A program made the position numbers and the translations under genes. The notes under the pieces are model-generated. The model was not told the origin of the DNA. It saw only the letters and a list, made by a program, of their open reading frames with translations, and ran no database searches. 53,112 nt of DNA from JASGDB01 sp049841315 (GTDB lineage Bacteria > Bacteroidota > Bacteroidia > Flavobacteriales > Weeksellaceae). The DNA lies in contig JASGDB010000012.1 of NCBI GenBank assembly GCA_049841315.1, positions 1 through 53,112 on the forward strand, given 5' to 3'. This document shows positions 1-8,888 of the stretch, in pieces (positions within the stretch are counted from its first letter, which is position 1; the number at the start of each line of letters is the position of its first letter).

Positions 1-910
1 AGAGCCTGTTTAAAAATTAAATTACAAAAATTCGTATGAAGATAATTTTGTTAAAAATATTTCATAAATAAATGATTGTCAGTTGTTTATGTTGAATATT
101 TTTCGTAACTTGTTGGTTCTAAATCAATTAAGTTATATGAGAAATTATTCTACAAACGTTACTGACAATCAATGGCAATTTATAAAAAATACTTTAGAAT
201 TAGGTGATAGAAAACGAAAATATGATTTGAGAACCATTTGGAACGGTATTATGTATTTGGTGAAAACAGGCTGTCAATGGAGGATGCTCCCAAATGATTT
301 TCCAAAATGGCAGTTGGTTTACTACTATTATAACAAATGGAAAGAAAGAGAAGATTTTGATTTGTTGCTTTCAAAACTTCGGGAAAAAGTAAGGTTGAAA
401 AGAAACCAAAACCGAGAACCGAGTTTGGGAATAATGGACAGCCAAAGCGTAAAATGGGGAAATAACCGTTCGTTAAACGGTTTTGACGGAAATAAAAAAG
501 TAAAAGGAATAAAACGACACGTTGTGGTGGATAAAAATGGTTTTCTTTTGGCGATAATGGTTTCCGTAGCCAATGTTCACGACAGCAAGGCAGTAGAATT
601 GCTAATGAGAACATTATCCTATTTTTTAAGTCCGGTAAAAATTATTTTAGCAGATGGTGGTTACAGAGGAGAAATAATAGAACAAGTAAAGAGGAAATTT
701 GGTTATCTTATCAATGTTGTAATGAGAAGTGACGAAAAAAAGGCAGGATTTAAACCCATTTCCAAAAGATGGATTATCGAAAGAACATTTTCTTGGTTTG
801 ATAACGACAGAAGATTATGCAGAAATTACGAGCTCGTAATGGAAAATTCTGAAACAATGGTCAAATTATCCGCCATAAAAAATTTATTGAATAAAATTTA
901 AACAGGCTCT
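1..910 (+). mobile_element. IS5-family insertion sequence, left end at window edge
   Basis: The first 14 bases (agagcctgtttaaa) are the exact reverse complement of bases 897-910, so these are the terminal inverted repeats of a roughly 910-bp element carrying one transposase gene. The right repeat overlaps the end of the transposase gene. Because the left repeat begins at base 1, the left flank is missing and a target-site duplication cannot be checked. The element interrupts a beta-propeller protein gene whose C-terminal part continues right after base 910. The family (IS5, IS1031/IS427-like) is inferred from the DDE transposase layout. Confidence 0.88.
137..901 (+). CDS. IS5-family DDE transposase
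   Basis: This is a transposase of about 254 residues that should cut and join the ends of the surrounding element. The N-terminal domain carries the TDxQWxxI start and the GCQWRMLP block typical of IS5-type enzymes. Counting from the chosen start, the catalytic acids are D101 (IMDSQSVK), D173 (LADGGYRG) and E215 (WIIERTFSWF). The frame is open further upstream to an ATG at 83, but family proteins start near the MRNYSTNVTD sequence, so the ATG at 137 is preferred. The frame is intact to the stop at 899-901, so the protein may be active. The stop codon lies inside the right inverted repeat, as is common for compact IS elements. Confidence 0.9.
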   Translation: MRNYSTNVTDNQWQFIKNTLELGDRKRKYDLRTIWNGIMYLVKTGCQWRMLPNDFPKWQLVYYYYNKWKEREDFDLLLSKLREKVRLKRNQNREPSLGIMDSQSVKWGNNRSLNGFDGNKKVKGIKRHVVVDKNGFLLAIMVSVANVHDSKAVELLMRTLSYFLSPVKIILADGGYRGEIIEQVKRKFGYLINVVMRSDEKKAGFKPISKRWIIERTFSWFDNDRRLCRNYELVMENSETMVKLSAIKNLLNKI

Positions 911-1438
911 CAGAAAAACGAAATATTGAAAAAAATCGGAAAATTACCGAAAGTTGCAAATGATGAAAAATTGGAAAACATTACAAACACTAAATTCCCC
1001 CGCAAAGCATATATATTCAAAGCCATAAGTGTTAAAAATCCTACTGAAAACAACAAAGTTGCCGTTTTTTACAACAAAACGGACAGAATAGAATTTTATT
1101 ACAATGATAAACTGACGAAAATTGTGAGTCAAGAAAATTTCAACCCAAAAATGCAGGTAACAAAACTTGAAAAGGGTTTTGTGGTTGAAGATTCCGACAA
1201 AACGAAATATGCCTATTTATCAGTCATTTATGCGAAAAATTATATTTATGCTTTGTATTCGGGAAGTAACGAAACTTCTTCTAACAGCATTTTAGTTTTC
1301 GATTGGAACGGCAATTTTATTAAAGAACTTTTTCTGAACAGAAAAGTCTGCAAGATTTTTATGGATTCCAAAAATAATATTCTTTATTGTTATGAAGACA
1401 AAGAAAAAGGAATTTTTTCAGCCAATTTAAATTTTTAA
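911..1438 (+). pseudogene. C-terminal fragment of a 6-bladed beta-propeller (TolB-like) protein, cut by the IS
   Basis: About 175 residues remain, with repeated propeller-type strands such as IYALYSGSNE and ILVFDWNGNFIKELF. Bacteroidota proteins of this type are usually about 370 residues long with a lipoprotein signal, so roughly the first half is missing. The reading frame runs back without a stop into the right end of the IS, to the transposase stop codon, which shows that the insertion split the gene. A TTG at 926 could in theory restart translation, but no good ribosome site is seen. In this phylum such propeller proteins commonly sit next to thioredoxin-like lipoproteins and signal peptidases, as here. 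The function of the group is not established. Confidence 0.75.
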
Positions 1439-1441
1439 AAA

Positions 1442-1993
1442 ATGAAACTTTTTATAAGCATATTATTTTGTAGCATTCTATTTTTTACATCGTGTAAGAA
1501 TGATTGCGAAAACAACAAAGAAGAAATAAAAACCATAATGAGAGATTGGTATAAGAAAAAAATAATTTTTCCACAAAATATGGAAGTTTTGAAATATAAC
1601 CCTACAACCAATAATGAAAATCAGACGATTTTAAAGAAATACACGATTGTTCACTTTTTCACGGCAGATTGCGACAAATGTATAAACGAACTTTTACATA
1701 TAAAATCGTTTCTTGAAAAAAATCCGAGTAAAAATATTGATTACATTTTTATTGCAAGTGCGCCGACAAAAATATACGTTTCTGATGCAATCAAAAAAAT
1801 CAAATTTCCTTATCCGATTTATTATGAAAAGCAATATTATTCTTTTAAAACAATAAATAAGTTACCGCTTTCGGATAATATATTTGACACAATGCTTTTG
1901 AATAAAAATCAAGAAGTTATCTTGTTTGGCGCTTTTTACGATAATGAAAAAGCAGAACGTTTATATTCCAAAACTGTTGAGTGTAATCTATGA
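1442..1993 (+). CDS. thioredoxin-like lipoprotein
   Basis: This 183-residue protein has a lipoprotein signal (hydrophobic stretch then FFTSC, lipidated Cys near residue 18), so it should be membrane-anchored and face the periplasm. A thioredoxin-type fold is suggested by a strand followed by HFFTADCDKCINELL around residues 72-86, where the C-D-K-C pair takes the CxxC position. It follows the truncated propeller gene by 3 bases and its stop overlaps the start of the signal peptidase gene (ATGA), so the genes form one operon. With the promoter and front of the operon replaced by the IS, expression may now depend on the IS. The redox partner cannot be told from sequence. Confidence 0.7.
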   Translation: MKLFISILFCSILFFTSCKNDCENNKEEIKTIMRDWYKKKIIFPQNMEVLKYNPTTNNENQTILKKYTIVHFFTADCDKCINELLHIKSFLEKNPSKNIDYIFIASAPTKIYVSDAIKKIKFPYPIYYEKQYYSFKTINKLPLSDNIFDTMLLNKNQEVILFGAFYDNEKAERLYSKTVECNL

Positions 1994-2636
1994 AAAAACA
2001 AATAATTTCGTTTGTGATTTTTCTTTCAGTTTTGATTTTCTTACGATTATTTTTCTTTGAAATCTACGAAATTAATCAAAACTCAATGAAAAATACTTAC
2101 AAAACAGGAGACAGAGTATTGATTCTCAAAAGTTTTATAAAGTAAAAAGGAATGACATTTTCGTATTCAATCACGAAAATGAAAATTTGATTAAACGCTG
2201 CGTAGGATTGTCGGGCGAAACAATTAAAATAGTTAATGGAAAAATTTATGCAGATAATTCCGAAATCTTGCCCTATCGGGAAGCAATTTTAAAAAAGAAA
2301 TCAGATATTGATATTTTCACAAAATCCAATATTTATTATGCTTTTGGAACGGATTGGACACCTGACAATTTCGGTTCTTATACAATTCCGAAAAAAGGAA
2401 TGAAAATTCCATTGACACCGAAAAACATATCTCTATATGGAAACCTTATCAAAAATGATGATAAAAATAACGTTCTCGATGACATAGAAATACTAACAAC
2501 AAAATCCTTTTATACCTTTCAAAATGATTATGTTTTTTTAGTAGGCGACAACAGGAAAGAGTCAGTGGATTCTCGTATATTTGGAGTAGTTAAAACATCT
2601 CACATAAAAGGAAAAGTTATTTTAAAGATTTTCTAA
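1990..2636 (+). pseudogene. lepB: signal peptidase I (S26 family), frameshifted
   Basis: Signal peptidase I cuts leader peptides from exported proteins. The first part (start ATG 1990) has one N-terminal membrane helix and the catalytic serine in NQNSMKNT (Ser32), followed by GDRVLILK. The frame then stops at 2143-2145. The family sequence continues in another frame with KVKRNDIFVF, the catalytic-lysine box IKRCVGLSGE and the C-terminal box GDNRKESVDSRIFG, ending at 2636. One missing base near 2126-2135, in an A-run (ctcaaaagttt), would rejoin the halves to about 215 residues. This is either a real inactivating mutation or a sequencing error. A short signal peptidase in such an operon is probably specialised rather than the main enzyme of the cell (inference). 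Confidence 0.8.
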
Positions 2637-2653
2637 TATTAAAACAATTCAAA

Positions 2654-3469
2654 ATGAAAAATACATTATTACTGCTGATAATTTTTGCTTACAGTTTTAC
2701 ATTTTCGCAAACGCACCGATTTATTTACGAACTGGAAATCCATAAAAAACAAGACACGGTAAAGGTAAATATGGCTTTGGACATCAACAAAGATTTTGTA
2801 AAATTCTATGACTGTGAGTATATCACACAGGATTCTATCAGAAAAACAGGGCAACTTTTGCAGTATTATTCTGATTCTTGGCAATTAATGTCAAGAAAAA
2901 GAAACAGTTACGAAAACCAAATGTTTTTTTCTCACAGTTACGATTATTTCGTCATCAATTCCACAGACAAGATGGACTGGAAATTAGAAAAAGAAACGAA
3001 GAAATTCCAAAATTTCACGCTTCATAAAGCAACAACCGATTTTGGCGGGCGACAATGGACGGCTTGGTTCACTACGGATTTTCCGTTTCAGGAAGGTCCG
3101 TATAAATTTCGCGGATTGCCGGGTTTGATTCTTGAAATTTATGATTCCGAAGATATTTTTCATTATACTTTTTCGGAAAGTAAAAACCTCCCTAAAACCT
3201 TTGATACAAGCGATTTTCTGGAAACGCATTACGGCAAAAAACCAATTTCTGTTTCTCTGAAACAATACCAAAAGGTAAAACTTGATTATTACAACAATAT
3301 TATTGAAGACCTCAACAAATTCAGAGAAAACGGTGGAGATATTGCTTCGGAAAAAGACATAAAATCCAAAGAAGATATTATCAATCAGAAAAAAAATATT
3401 CAGCGAAGCATCAGAAATTATTATTTGCCTATCGAAAGAGATAAAGCGATAATTTATCCTGAAAACTGA
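2654..3469 (+). CDS. GLPGLI family protein
   Basis: This 271-residue protein has a cleavable signal peptide (about residues 1-18, ending TFSQ), so it is exported. The family hallmark GLPGLI is present at residues 154-159, preceded by a segment rich in aromatic residues and followed by ILEIYDSEDIFHYTF, matching the usual family layout and length. The biochemical role of GLPGLI proteins is unknown. They are common in Bacteroidota and usually sit beside export or surface genes. It follows the broken signal peptidase gene by 17 bases and is probably the last gene of the interrupted operon. It is intact itself. Confidence 0.85.
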   Translation: MKNTLLLLIIFAYSFTFSQTHRFIYELEIHKKQDTVKVNMALDINKDFVKFYDCEYITQDSIRKTGQLLQYYSDSWQLMSRKRNSYENQMFFSHSYDYFVINSTDKMDWKLEKETKKFQNFTLHKATTDFGGRQWTAWFTTDFPFQEGPYKFRGLPGLILEIYDSEDIFHYTFSESKNLPKTFDTSDFLETHYGKKPISVSLKQYQKVKLDYYNNIIEDLNKFRENGGDIASEKDIKSKEDIINQKKNIQRSIRNYYLPIERDKAIIYPEN

Positions 3470-3487
3470 AATCAACCAACAACCAAA

Positions 3488-4477
3488 TTACACTTTATAA
3501 AGCGCCGTTCCCCAAGTCCAGCCCGAGCCGACTGCGGCAAATAATAATAAATTTCCCGGTTGGATTTTTCCGCTTCGGTAAGTTTCGTCCAAAACAATCG
3601 GGATTGTTCCGCCCGAAGTATTGGCGTATTTGTCCATATTGGTCATCACTTTTTCAAACGGAATATTCGTTTTTCTGGCAGTTTCCTGCAAAATCCTAAT
3701 GCTCGGCTGATGCGGGATTACCCAACTCACATCATCGCTGGAAAGATTATTGGCTTCCAGAATTTCGTTGATTGTTTCGGGTAAAACGCGTGTTGCTGTT
3801 TCAAAAACTTCCTTTCCGTTCATTTGGAAATAATGAAGTCTTTGTTTCAAAGTCTCTTCCGAAGCAGGCATTTCCGAGCCGCCCGCCGGAATGTTGAAAT
3901 GGTATTTCCCCGTTCCGTCTGCGTGAAGTTTGAAATCGAAAAAACCTTTGTCTTCCGTAGTTGCCGACAACAAAATTGCGCCTGCGCCGTCGCCGAAAAA
4001 CACGGAATCTTTCCGCTCCCAGTCGGTAATGGTGGAAAATGTGTCCGCACCGATGACCAGAACATTCTGATACATTCCGGTTTTGATGAACTGGCAGCCG
4101 ATGGCGATGCCGTAAAGTCCGCCCGAGCAAACCGCCGAAATGTCAAAAGCAACCGCTTGCGGCGCATTCATTTTTTCCTGAACAAAACACGCTGTGGACG
4201 GCGCTTGTCTGTCGGGAGTTGATGTTGCGACAATAATCAAATCAACATCTTTCGGCGAAATACCGGTGTTTTCCAAAGCCCTCAATCCGGCTTTGTAAGC
4301 CAAATCGCTGGTAACTTCGCCTTCGGCGATTCGCCTTTCGCGGATTCCCAGATGTTTAAAAATCCACTCGTCGGACGAGCCGACTTTCTCGAAAAAATCG
4401 TTTTTTAAAATTTTTGGCGGAACATACGAACCTGTTCCTTTGATGTAAGCATTAATTTTAACAGCAGTGTCTTTCAT
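3488..4477 (-). CDS. fabH: 3-oxoacyl-ACP synthase III (KASIII) family protein
   Basis: This 329-residue protein has the size and motifs of FabH, which starts fatty-acid synthesis by condensing an acyl-CoA with malonyl-ACP. The catalytic triad is visible: C117 in DISAVCSGG, H256 in VIPHQPS and N286 in YANTSGG. The C-terminal LLFAAVGSGWTWG is typical. It stands alone, not next to plsX or other fab genes. Flavobacteria often carry several FabH copies, so this could be a paralogue with a special substrate rather than the main enzyme. A -7-like box at 4525-4532 lies upstream on the minus strand. Confidence 0.88.
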   Translation of the reverse strand: MKDTAVKINAYIKGTGSYVPPKILKNDFFEKVGSSDEWIFKHLGIRERRIAEGEVTSDLAYKAGLRALENTGISPKDVDLIIVATSTPDRQAPSTACFVQEKMNAPQAVAFDISAVCSGGLYGIAIGCQFIKTGMYQNVLVIGADTFSTITDWERKDSVFFGDGAGAILLSATTEDKGFFDFKLHADGTGKYHFNIPAGGSEMPASEETLKQRLHYFQMNGKEVFETATRVLPETINEILEANNLSSDDVSWVIPHQPSIRILQETARKTNIPFEKVMTNMDKYANTSGGTIPIVLDETYRSGKIQPGNLLLFAAVGSGWTWGTALYKV

Positions 4478-4524
4478 TTGTTTAAATAATTATGTAAAAT
4501 GATGCTTTTTTGTAAAAAAGTAAT

Positions 4525-4532
4525 CAAAGTTA
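4525..4532 (-). promoter_or_regulatory. -7 promoter element before fabH-like gene
   Basis: Read on the minus strand this is TAACTTTG, an exact match to the Bacteroidota -7 consensus TAnnTTTG, 48 bases upstream of the fabH-like start. No clear -33 TTTG was found at the right distance, so the call rests on one box. Confidence 0.4.
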
Positions 4533-4648
4533 AAAATAATTATCAATGTGAAACCGATTTTTTTATGAGAATCATTATTTTATTTGCAACTGTCTGTAAT
4601 GTTAAAAGTTACCATGATAAAAATAGGTTTCATAAAAAAAATCTTACA

Positions 4649-5077
4649 TCACTCATTGCTCATGTTATGGTTTTCCCAGTTTTTTTCAATCAGTTCCATC
4701 AGATAATCCGGGCATTTTACGATTTTATTGGTTTCGGCATCGAGGAAAAACAGGGTGGTGGAGGCTTCCGTGATTTTTATCAGGTCTTCGTTGTAGATTT
4801 CGTAGTCAAACTCTATTTTCACGCCGGGAATTTTTTTAATATAAGTGTGAATCGTCAGATTTTGGTCGTACAAAGCCGGTTTCAGATATTTGATTTTGTA
4901 TTCGGAAACGGGAAGCCAGAGACCTCGCTTTTCGATTTCCTCGTATGACAATCCAAGTGTTCGGAACAGTTCGACTCTTGCTACCTCAAAGTACTGTGCG
5001 TAATTGCCGTAGTAGACGTATTTCATCGGGTCTGTTTCTCCGTAACGTACTCTTATTGTGTGAGTTGTGTGTATCAT
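4649..5077 (-). CDS. acyl-CoA thioesterase, 4HBT (YbgC/FadM) family
   Basis: This hotdog-fold thioesterase of 142 residues hydrolyses acyl-CoA esters; the natural substrate is not clear. The diagnostic N-terminal block RVRYGETDPMKYVYYGNYAQ contains the catalytic Asp and the following Tyr/Asn pair of the 4-hydroxybenzoyl-CoA thioesterase group. An upstream ATG at 5098 adds seven residues (MYNLILK), but family proteins begin just before the HTHTIRVRY segment, so the start at 5077 is preferred. It is transcribed in the same direction as the fabH-like gene, 171 bases apart. Confidence 0.85.
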   Translation of the reverse strand: MIHTTHTIRVRYGETDPMKYVYYGNYAQYFEVARVELFRTLGLSYEEIEKRGLWLPVSEYKIKYLKPALYDQNLTIHTYIKKIPGVKIEFDYEIYNEDLIKITEASTTLFFLDAETNKIVKCPDYLMELIEKNWENHNMSNE

Positions 5078-5157
5078 TTTAAGTATTAAATTATACATAC
5101 AAATATATTTTTAAATAATCAATACTTCAAACATTTTTTTTTAATAATTAAATTTTT

Positions 5158-5165
5158 CATCTTTG
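5158..5165 (+). promoter_or_regulatory. possible -7 element before dnaA
   Basis: CATCTTTG differs from TAnnTTTG at the first base only and lies about 50 bases before the dnaA start. No DnaA-box cluster (TTATCCACA-like) was seen in 5099-5214, so there is no sign here of autoregulation or of the replication origin. Confidence 0.25.
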
Positions 5166-5214
5166 TCTTCCCGATAAAAATTAGTAACGCGAACGGTAAA
5201 TTGCAGTTGAAAAC

Positions 5215-6669
5215 ATGAATGAAAATCTAGTATTAATTTGGGATAGCTGCCTTCATTTCATGAAGGATAATCTCAATGCCGCTGAAGAAAATTCTGATTT
5301 AAAGAAGCTCGAAAATTCTTTTGACCTCCTGTTTGATAAAGTACAGCCGGTTTCTCTGGTTGACAATAATCTTACATTGATGGTCCCGAGTGATTTTTAT
5401 AAAGAATATATTGAGGACAATTATTTGTCCCTGCTTTCTGCTGCGCTCAAAAAAAATATCGGGAAAGGAGTGAAGTTGTGGTATTCCGTAATGGAAAACA
5501 AGCCGTCGGGCAAAGAAAAGCAGATTACCGTCAATGTAAAAGGCAATACTGTTTCCAAACCGAAAATTCAGGAAACGCTTCCTCAGAGCTTTCAGGGAAA
5601 TATCGTGAACCCGTTCGTAGTTCCCGGAATGAAGAAAGTAAACATCGATTCCAATCTTAAAGCGGATTTTTCATTCGATAATTATGTGGAAGGAGAGTGC
5701 AATAAATTTGCCTCAACCGTAGCGAAAACCATCGCAAAAAGACCGGGAGCAACGGCTTTCAACCCATTGTTTCTGCATGGAGGTTTCGGAGTGGGGAAAA
5801 CGCATTTGGGACACGCCATCGGGCTGGAAGTGAAAAGCCAGTTTCCGGATAAAGTGGTTCTTTATCTTTCTTCGGAAAAATTCATCCAACAGTTCGTGTC
5901 TGCTGCAAAAGCTCATAAACAGACGGAATTTGCCAATTTTTATCAAATGGTGGATGTACTGATTATCGATGATATTCAGTTCCTTTCCTCAAAACCTGCT
6001 ACGCAGGACAGTTTCTTCCATATTTTCGATTATCTTCACCAAAACGGCAAGCAGATTGTTCTGACTTCTGACCGTGCGCCGGTGGACATCATGGATATTC
6101 AGGAACGTATCGTTTCCCGTTTCAAATGGGGACTTACGGCGGAAATAAAAGCCCCGGATTTTGATACGAGAAGAAAAATCATCGTGGATAAACTAAGCAG
6201 AGACGGAATCGTTCTCACTGATGATATGCTCGATTTCCTTGCTTCAGAAGTGAAAAGCAGCGTAAGAGATTTAATCGGAGTAATCAATTCCGTGATTGCG
6301 TATTCTACTATTTATAAATCGGATTTAACGCTGGAACTGCTGAAAGAAACCATCAGCAAAATTGCTTCCAATAAAAAGAAAATCATCAATATTCCTTATA
6401 TTCAGGAAGTGGTGTGCGATTATTTCGGAATCAAGAGAGAGGAGCTTCTTTCCAAAACCAGAAGACGGGAAATTGCGCTCCCCCGCCAGCTGGCAATGTA
6501 TTTTGCAAAGGAATACACCAATTCCACTTTCTCCAAAATCGGTGAAGAAATGGGAGGGAAAGACCATTCCACGGTAATGTACGCCTGTGAAACGATTAAA
6601 GATGTATCCAAAATCGACAAGGAAATCAAAAAATTCGTAAAAGAGCTGACCGAAAAAATTAAACAATAA
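5215..6669 (+). CDS. dnaA: chromosomal replication initiator DnaA
   Basis: DnaA binds origin boxes and melts the origin to start replication. The 484-residue protein has all four domains. Residues 1-90 form the oligomerisation domain. A short linker follows. The AAA+ core has Walker A GGFGVGKT (189-196) and Walker B VDVLIIDD (246-253). The C-terminal DNA-binding domain carries the signature GGKDHSTVMYACETI (from about 447). Length and order match family norms. The gene is not followed by dnaN, which is normal for flavobacteria, where dnaA need not sit at the origin. It diverges from the thioesterase gene. Confidence 0.98.
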   Translation: MNENLVLIWDSCLHFMKDNLNAAEENSDLKKLENSFDLLFDKVQPVSLVDNNLTLMVPSDFYKEYIEDNYLSLLSAALKKNIGKGVKLWYSVMENKPSGKEKQITVNVKGNTVSKPKIQETLPQSFQGNIVNPFVVPGMKKVNIDSNLKADFSFDNYVEGECNKFASTVAKTIAKRPGATAFNPLFLHGGFGVGKTHLGHAIGLEVKSQFPDKVVLYLSSEKFIQQFVSAAKAHKQTEFANFYQMVDVLIIDDIQFLSSKPATQDSFFHIFDYLHQNGKQIVLTSDRAPVDIMDIQERIVSRFKWGLTAEIKAPDFDTRRKIIVDKLSRDGIVLTDDMLDFLASEVKSSVRDLIGVINSVIAYSTIYKSDLTLELLKETISKIASNKKKIINIPYIQEVVCDYFGIKREELLSKTRRREIALPRQLAMYFAKEYTNSTFSKIGEEMGGKDHSTVMYACETIKDVSKIDKEIKKFVKELTEKIKQ

Positions 6670-6948
6670 ATTACGGTTTGAAAAGATAGATGGAGATAAT
6701 TCTAAACCTATTGAATTAGCCGAAAAATATGAAATAAGTAGAGATTATAAATTCATAAAAATTAGATAGTGTATCAAAGTTAGTGATGACAAGGTTTCAA
6801 AGAACTAACTCATTGATTACACCGGCTCACTTGGCTTTTTACTTTTTCCTTGTCTCTTGTCTTGCCGTTTTTTCGCCCTTTTTTGCATTCGCATTTTGTT
6901 TGTAGCTGATGTTTTTGCTAATTTGGTGAACAAAATTATGCCATTACT
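6670..6948. other. dnaA-comEC intergenic stretch with a possible gene relic
   Basis: No complete gene was recognised. Bases 6677-6769 on the plus strand read as 30 codons (with IELAEKYEISRDYKFIKIR at the end) before a TAG. This looks like the tail of a lost protein, but has no start and no identifiable family. On the minus strand a 25-codon, very basic open frame occurs but has no further support. No DnaA boxes or terminator hairpin were noticed. Confidence 0.35.
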
Positions 6949-8724
6949 TTGAGCAGACAGCCGTTTTTGATGTATTTGTTGGTTCTCATTCCCGGTATTC
7001 TTTTTCAGGAGTATACCGGTTGGGCGGTTTCAGAGTGGATTCTTATTTTATACATTCTGTGTGCTTTGGCGGTTGTTTTGTTTTTCAAAAACCTTCTTGT
7101 AACAAGGCTTCGTTCTGCAATTTTGGGTGTGTTCTTTTTTCTTTTGGGGAGTTTTCTTCATGCATTTTATTCGGAAAAGCCGGAACTTCCTGAACTGAAA
7201 ACCAATGAAGAATTGATATTTTCAGTTGAGAAAAAATTAAATTCCACTGAAAAAAGCCGCAGATATGTCATCAGTTTTGAAAAAGAAAAGAAAGATGGCA
7301 AAGCAGTGCTTTCTGTTCCGAAAGAAAAGCCGGAATTAGATTACAAACATGTTTACAAAGCGGAATTGTATATCACAAAGCCGTTTTCTCCCGACAATAA
7401 TTTTCAGTTTAACTATGCAAAATATTTGGCGAGACAGCACATTTATTTTCAAATGTATATTTCCGGAGATATTCAGTTGGCGGAGCAGAAAAATCCCGAC
7501 TGGCTTACGAAACTCAATCAGCACCGCTTTTATGTTTTGCAGAATATAGAACAATCGGCAATGTCGCCTCAAAGCAGAAATTTCCTGAAAGGAATCATCC
7601 TCGCCGACCGTACGGAATTAGACAGCGAAACGGTTCAGGATTTCAACCGTTCGGGACTGATGCACTTTCTGGCGATTTCGGGAACGCATATCGTGATTAT
7701 TTACTGGATTTTGATGCTTGTTCTGAAGCATTTATTTCCCGTGAAATACCGTAATTACGGAATAGTCGTGAGTTTATTGCTGATATGGCTGTTTTCGCTT
7801 TACATCGGTTTCGGAAATTCCGTGATGAGGTCTTGCGTGATGATTACCGTGTATTACATCTATGTTCTGCTTCAAAGGAAGCCGGATTTATTACATTCGC
7901 TTTCGTTGGCGGGACTTTTCATCCTTTTTTGCGATACGCGCCAGCTTTTTGACATCGGTTTTCAGTTGAGTTTTCTCGCTGTGTTCGGAATTTTTTGGCT
8001 GAATATTCCCATTCTGAACTATCTTCCGCATCCGAAAAACCTTTTTCAGAAAGTACTTTTCAATACTTTTTCCATTTCGGCTTCCGCACAGCTGGTAACA
8101 ATTCCGTTTGTACTGTATTATTTTCATAAGTTTTCGTGGATGTCGGTTCCGGCGAATATTTTCATCGTTCCGCTGTCTGAAATCGTGATTGTTTCCTCTT
8201 TTTTGATGACGATATTGCTGGGAATCGGCGTTGTTCCTCAGTTTCTTGTTTCAGTATATGATGTTGTGATAAAGGCTTTACTTTCCATAATTCACTGGTT
8301 TGCGAATCAGGATTTTGCTTTTGCGAAAAATATTCCGATGAGTATTGCGGAGGTGCTGTACTGTTTTCTGATGTTTTATTTTCTTCGTTTCCTGATTCTG
8401 AAATTCAACCTTAAAAATATCCTCACCGCTGTTTCTTTAGTGATTGGGTTTATCGTTTTGAGGTATTTTCTCACCTTTTATGAAGATTCCAAAAGCGAAC
8501 AAATTGTCGTGAATCATTTTAAAAATGAAATTCTGATTGAGAAAAAGAAAAATAATGCGGTGTTTTATTACCATGAAAATATTGACTTTTCTTCATTGGA
8601 AAAGAACATTATTAATCCTTATCTTACTTCACGCCGACTGAAAAATTACGAACTCAAACCATTGAATGACAGAGCGATAAATGTAAACGGAAGAATAATT
8701 GAGTTTAAAAACAACAGAAAATAA
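6949..8724 (+). CDS. comEC: ComEC/Rec2-type competence membrane protein
   Basis: ComEC forms the inner-membrane channel through which single-stranded DNA enters during natural transformation. The 591-residue product has N-terminal membrane helices, a soluble DUF4131-like segment (about 60-180), then the competence core with GIILADRTELDSETVQDFNR and GLMHFLAISGTHIVI near residues 215-250, followed by many membrane helices to about 500. The C-terminal metallo-beta-lactamase domain of longer ComEC proteins is absent. Only about 90 soluble residues follow, as in other short forms from this phylum. The start is uncertain: a TTG at 6949 (giving SRQPFLMYLL) fits family N-termini better than the ATG at 6970. 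Confidence 0.88.
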   Translation: MSRQPFLMYLLVLIPGILFQEYTGWAVSEWILILYILCALAVVLFFKNLLVTRLRSAILGVFFFLLGSFLHAFYSEKPELPELKTNEELIFSVEKKLNSTEKSRRYVISFEKEKKDGKAVLSVPKEKPELDYKHVYKAELYITKPFSPDNNFQFNYAKYLARQHIYFQMYISGDIQLAEQKNPDWLTKLNQHRFYVLQNIEQSAMSPQSRNFLKGIILADRTELDSETVQDFNRSGLMHFLAISGTHIVIIYWILMLVLKHLFPVKYRNYGIVVSLLLIWLFSLYIGFGNSVMRSCVMITVYYIYVLLQRKPDLLHSLSLAGLFILFCDTRQLFDIGFQLSFLAVFGIFWLNIPILNYLPHPKNLFQKVLFNTFSISASAQLVTIPFVLYYFHKFSWMSVPANIFIVPLSEIVIVSSFLMTILLGIGVVPQFLVSVYDVVIKALLSIIHWFANQDFAFAKNIPMSIAEVLYCFLMFYFLRFLILKFNLKNILTAVSLVIGFIVLRYFLTFYEDSKSEQIVVNHFKNEILIEKKKNNAVFYYHENIDFSSLEKNIINPYLTSRRLKNYELKPLNDRAINVNGRIIEFKNNRK

Positions 8725-8855
8725 GTGAAAAAACTCTTTTAAAAAGGAAAGGATAAGCTATAAAATTACTGCCTTTTTTCGGAAAATCTTATTTAGAAAC
8801 GTTACAAACTGTATATTTCTGATTTATCTCACTTTTAGGGAACGTCCATATTTTC

Positions 8856-8863
8856 TAAATTTG
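8856..8863 (+). promoter_or_regulatory. -7 promoter element of the sdh operon
   Basis: TAAATTTG matches TAnnTTTG exactly and lies 25 bases before the sdhC start codon. A convincing -33 element was not seen. Confidence 0.45.
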
Positions 8864-8888
8864 TAAAAATTCAATTACAAGAAAAATT

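Noticed and set aside
3824..4222. Long open frames antisense to the fabH-like gene
   Set aside because: They mirror the conserved fabH codons and have no family features or promoter.
5099..5214. Replication origin next to dnaA
   Set aside because: No cluster of DnaA boxes or AT-rich repeats of the needed kind was seen here or after dnaA.
6780..6940. Highly basic open frame of about 25 codons (MRMQKRAKKRQDKR...) on the minus strand upstream of comEC
   Set aside because: No ribosome site, no family and biased composition. It is most likely chance in a low-complexity stretch.
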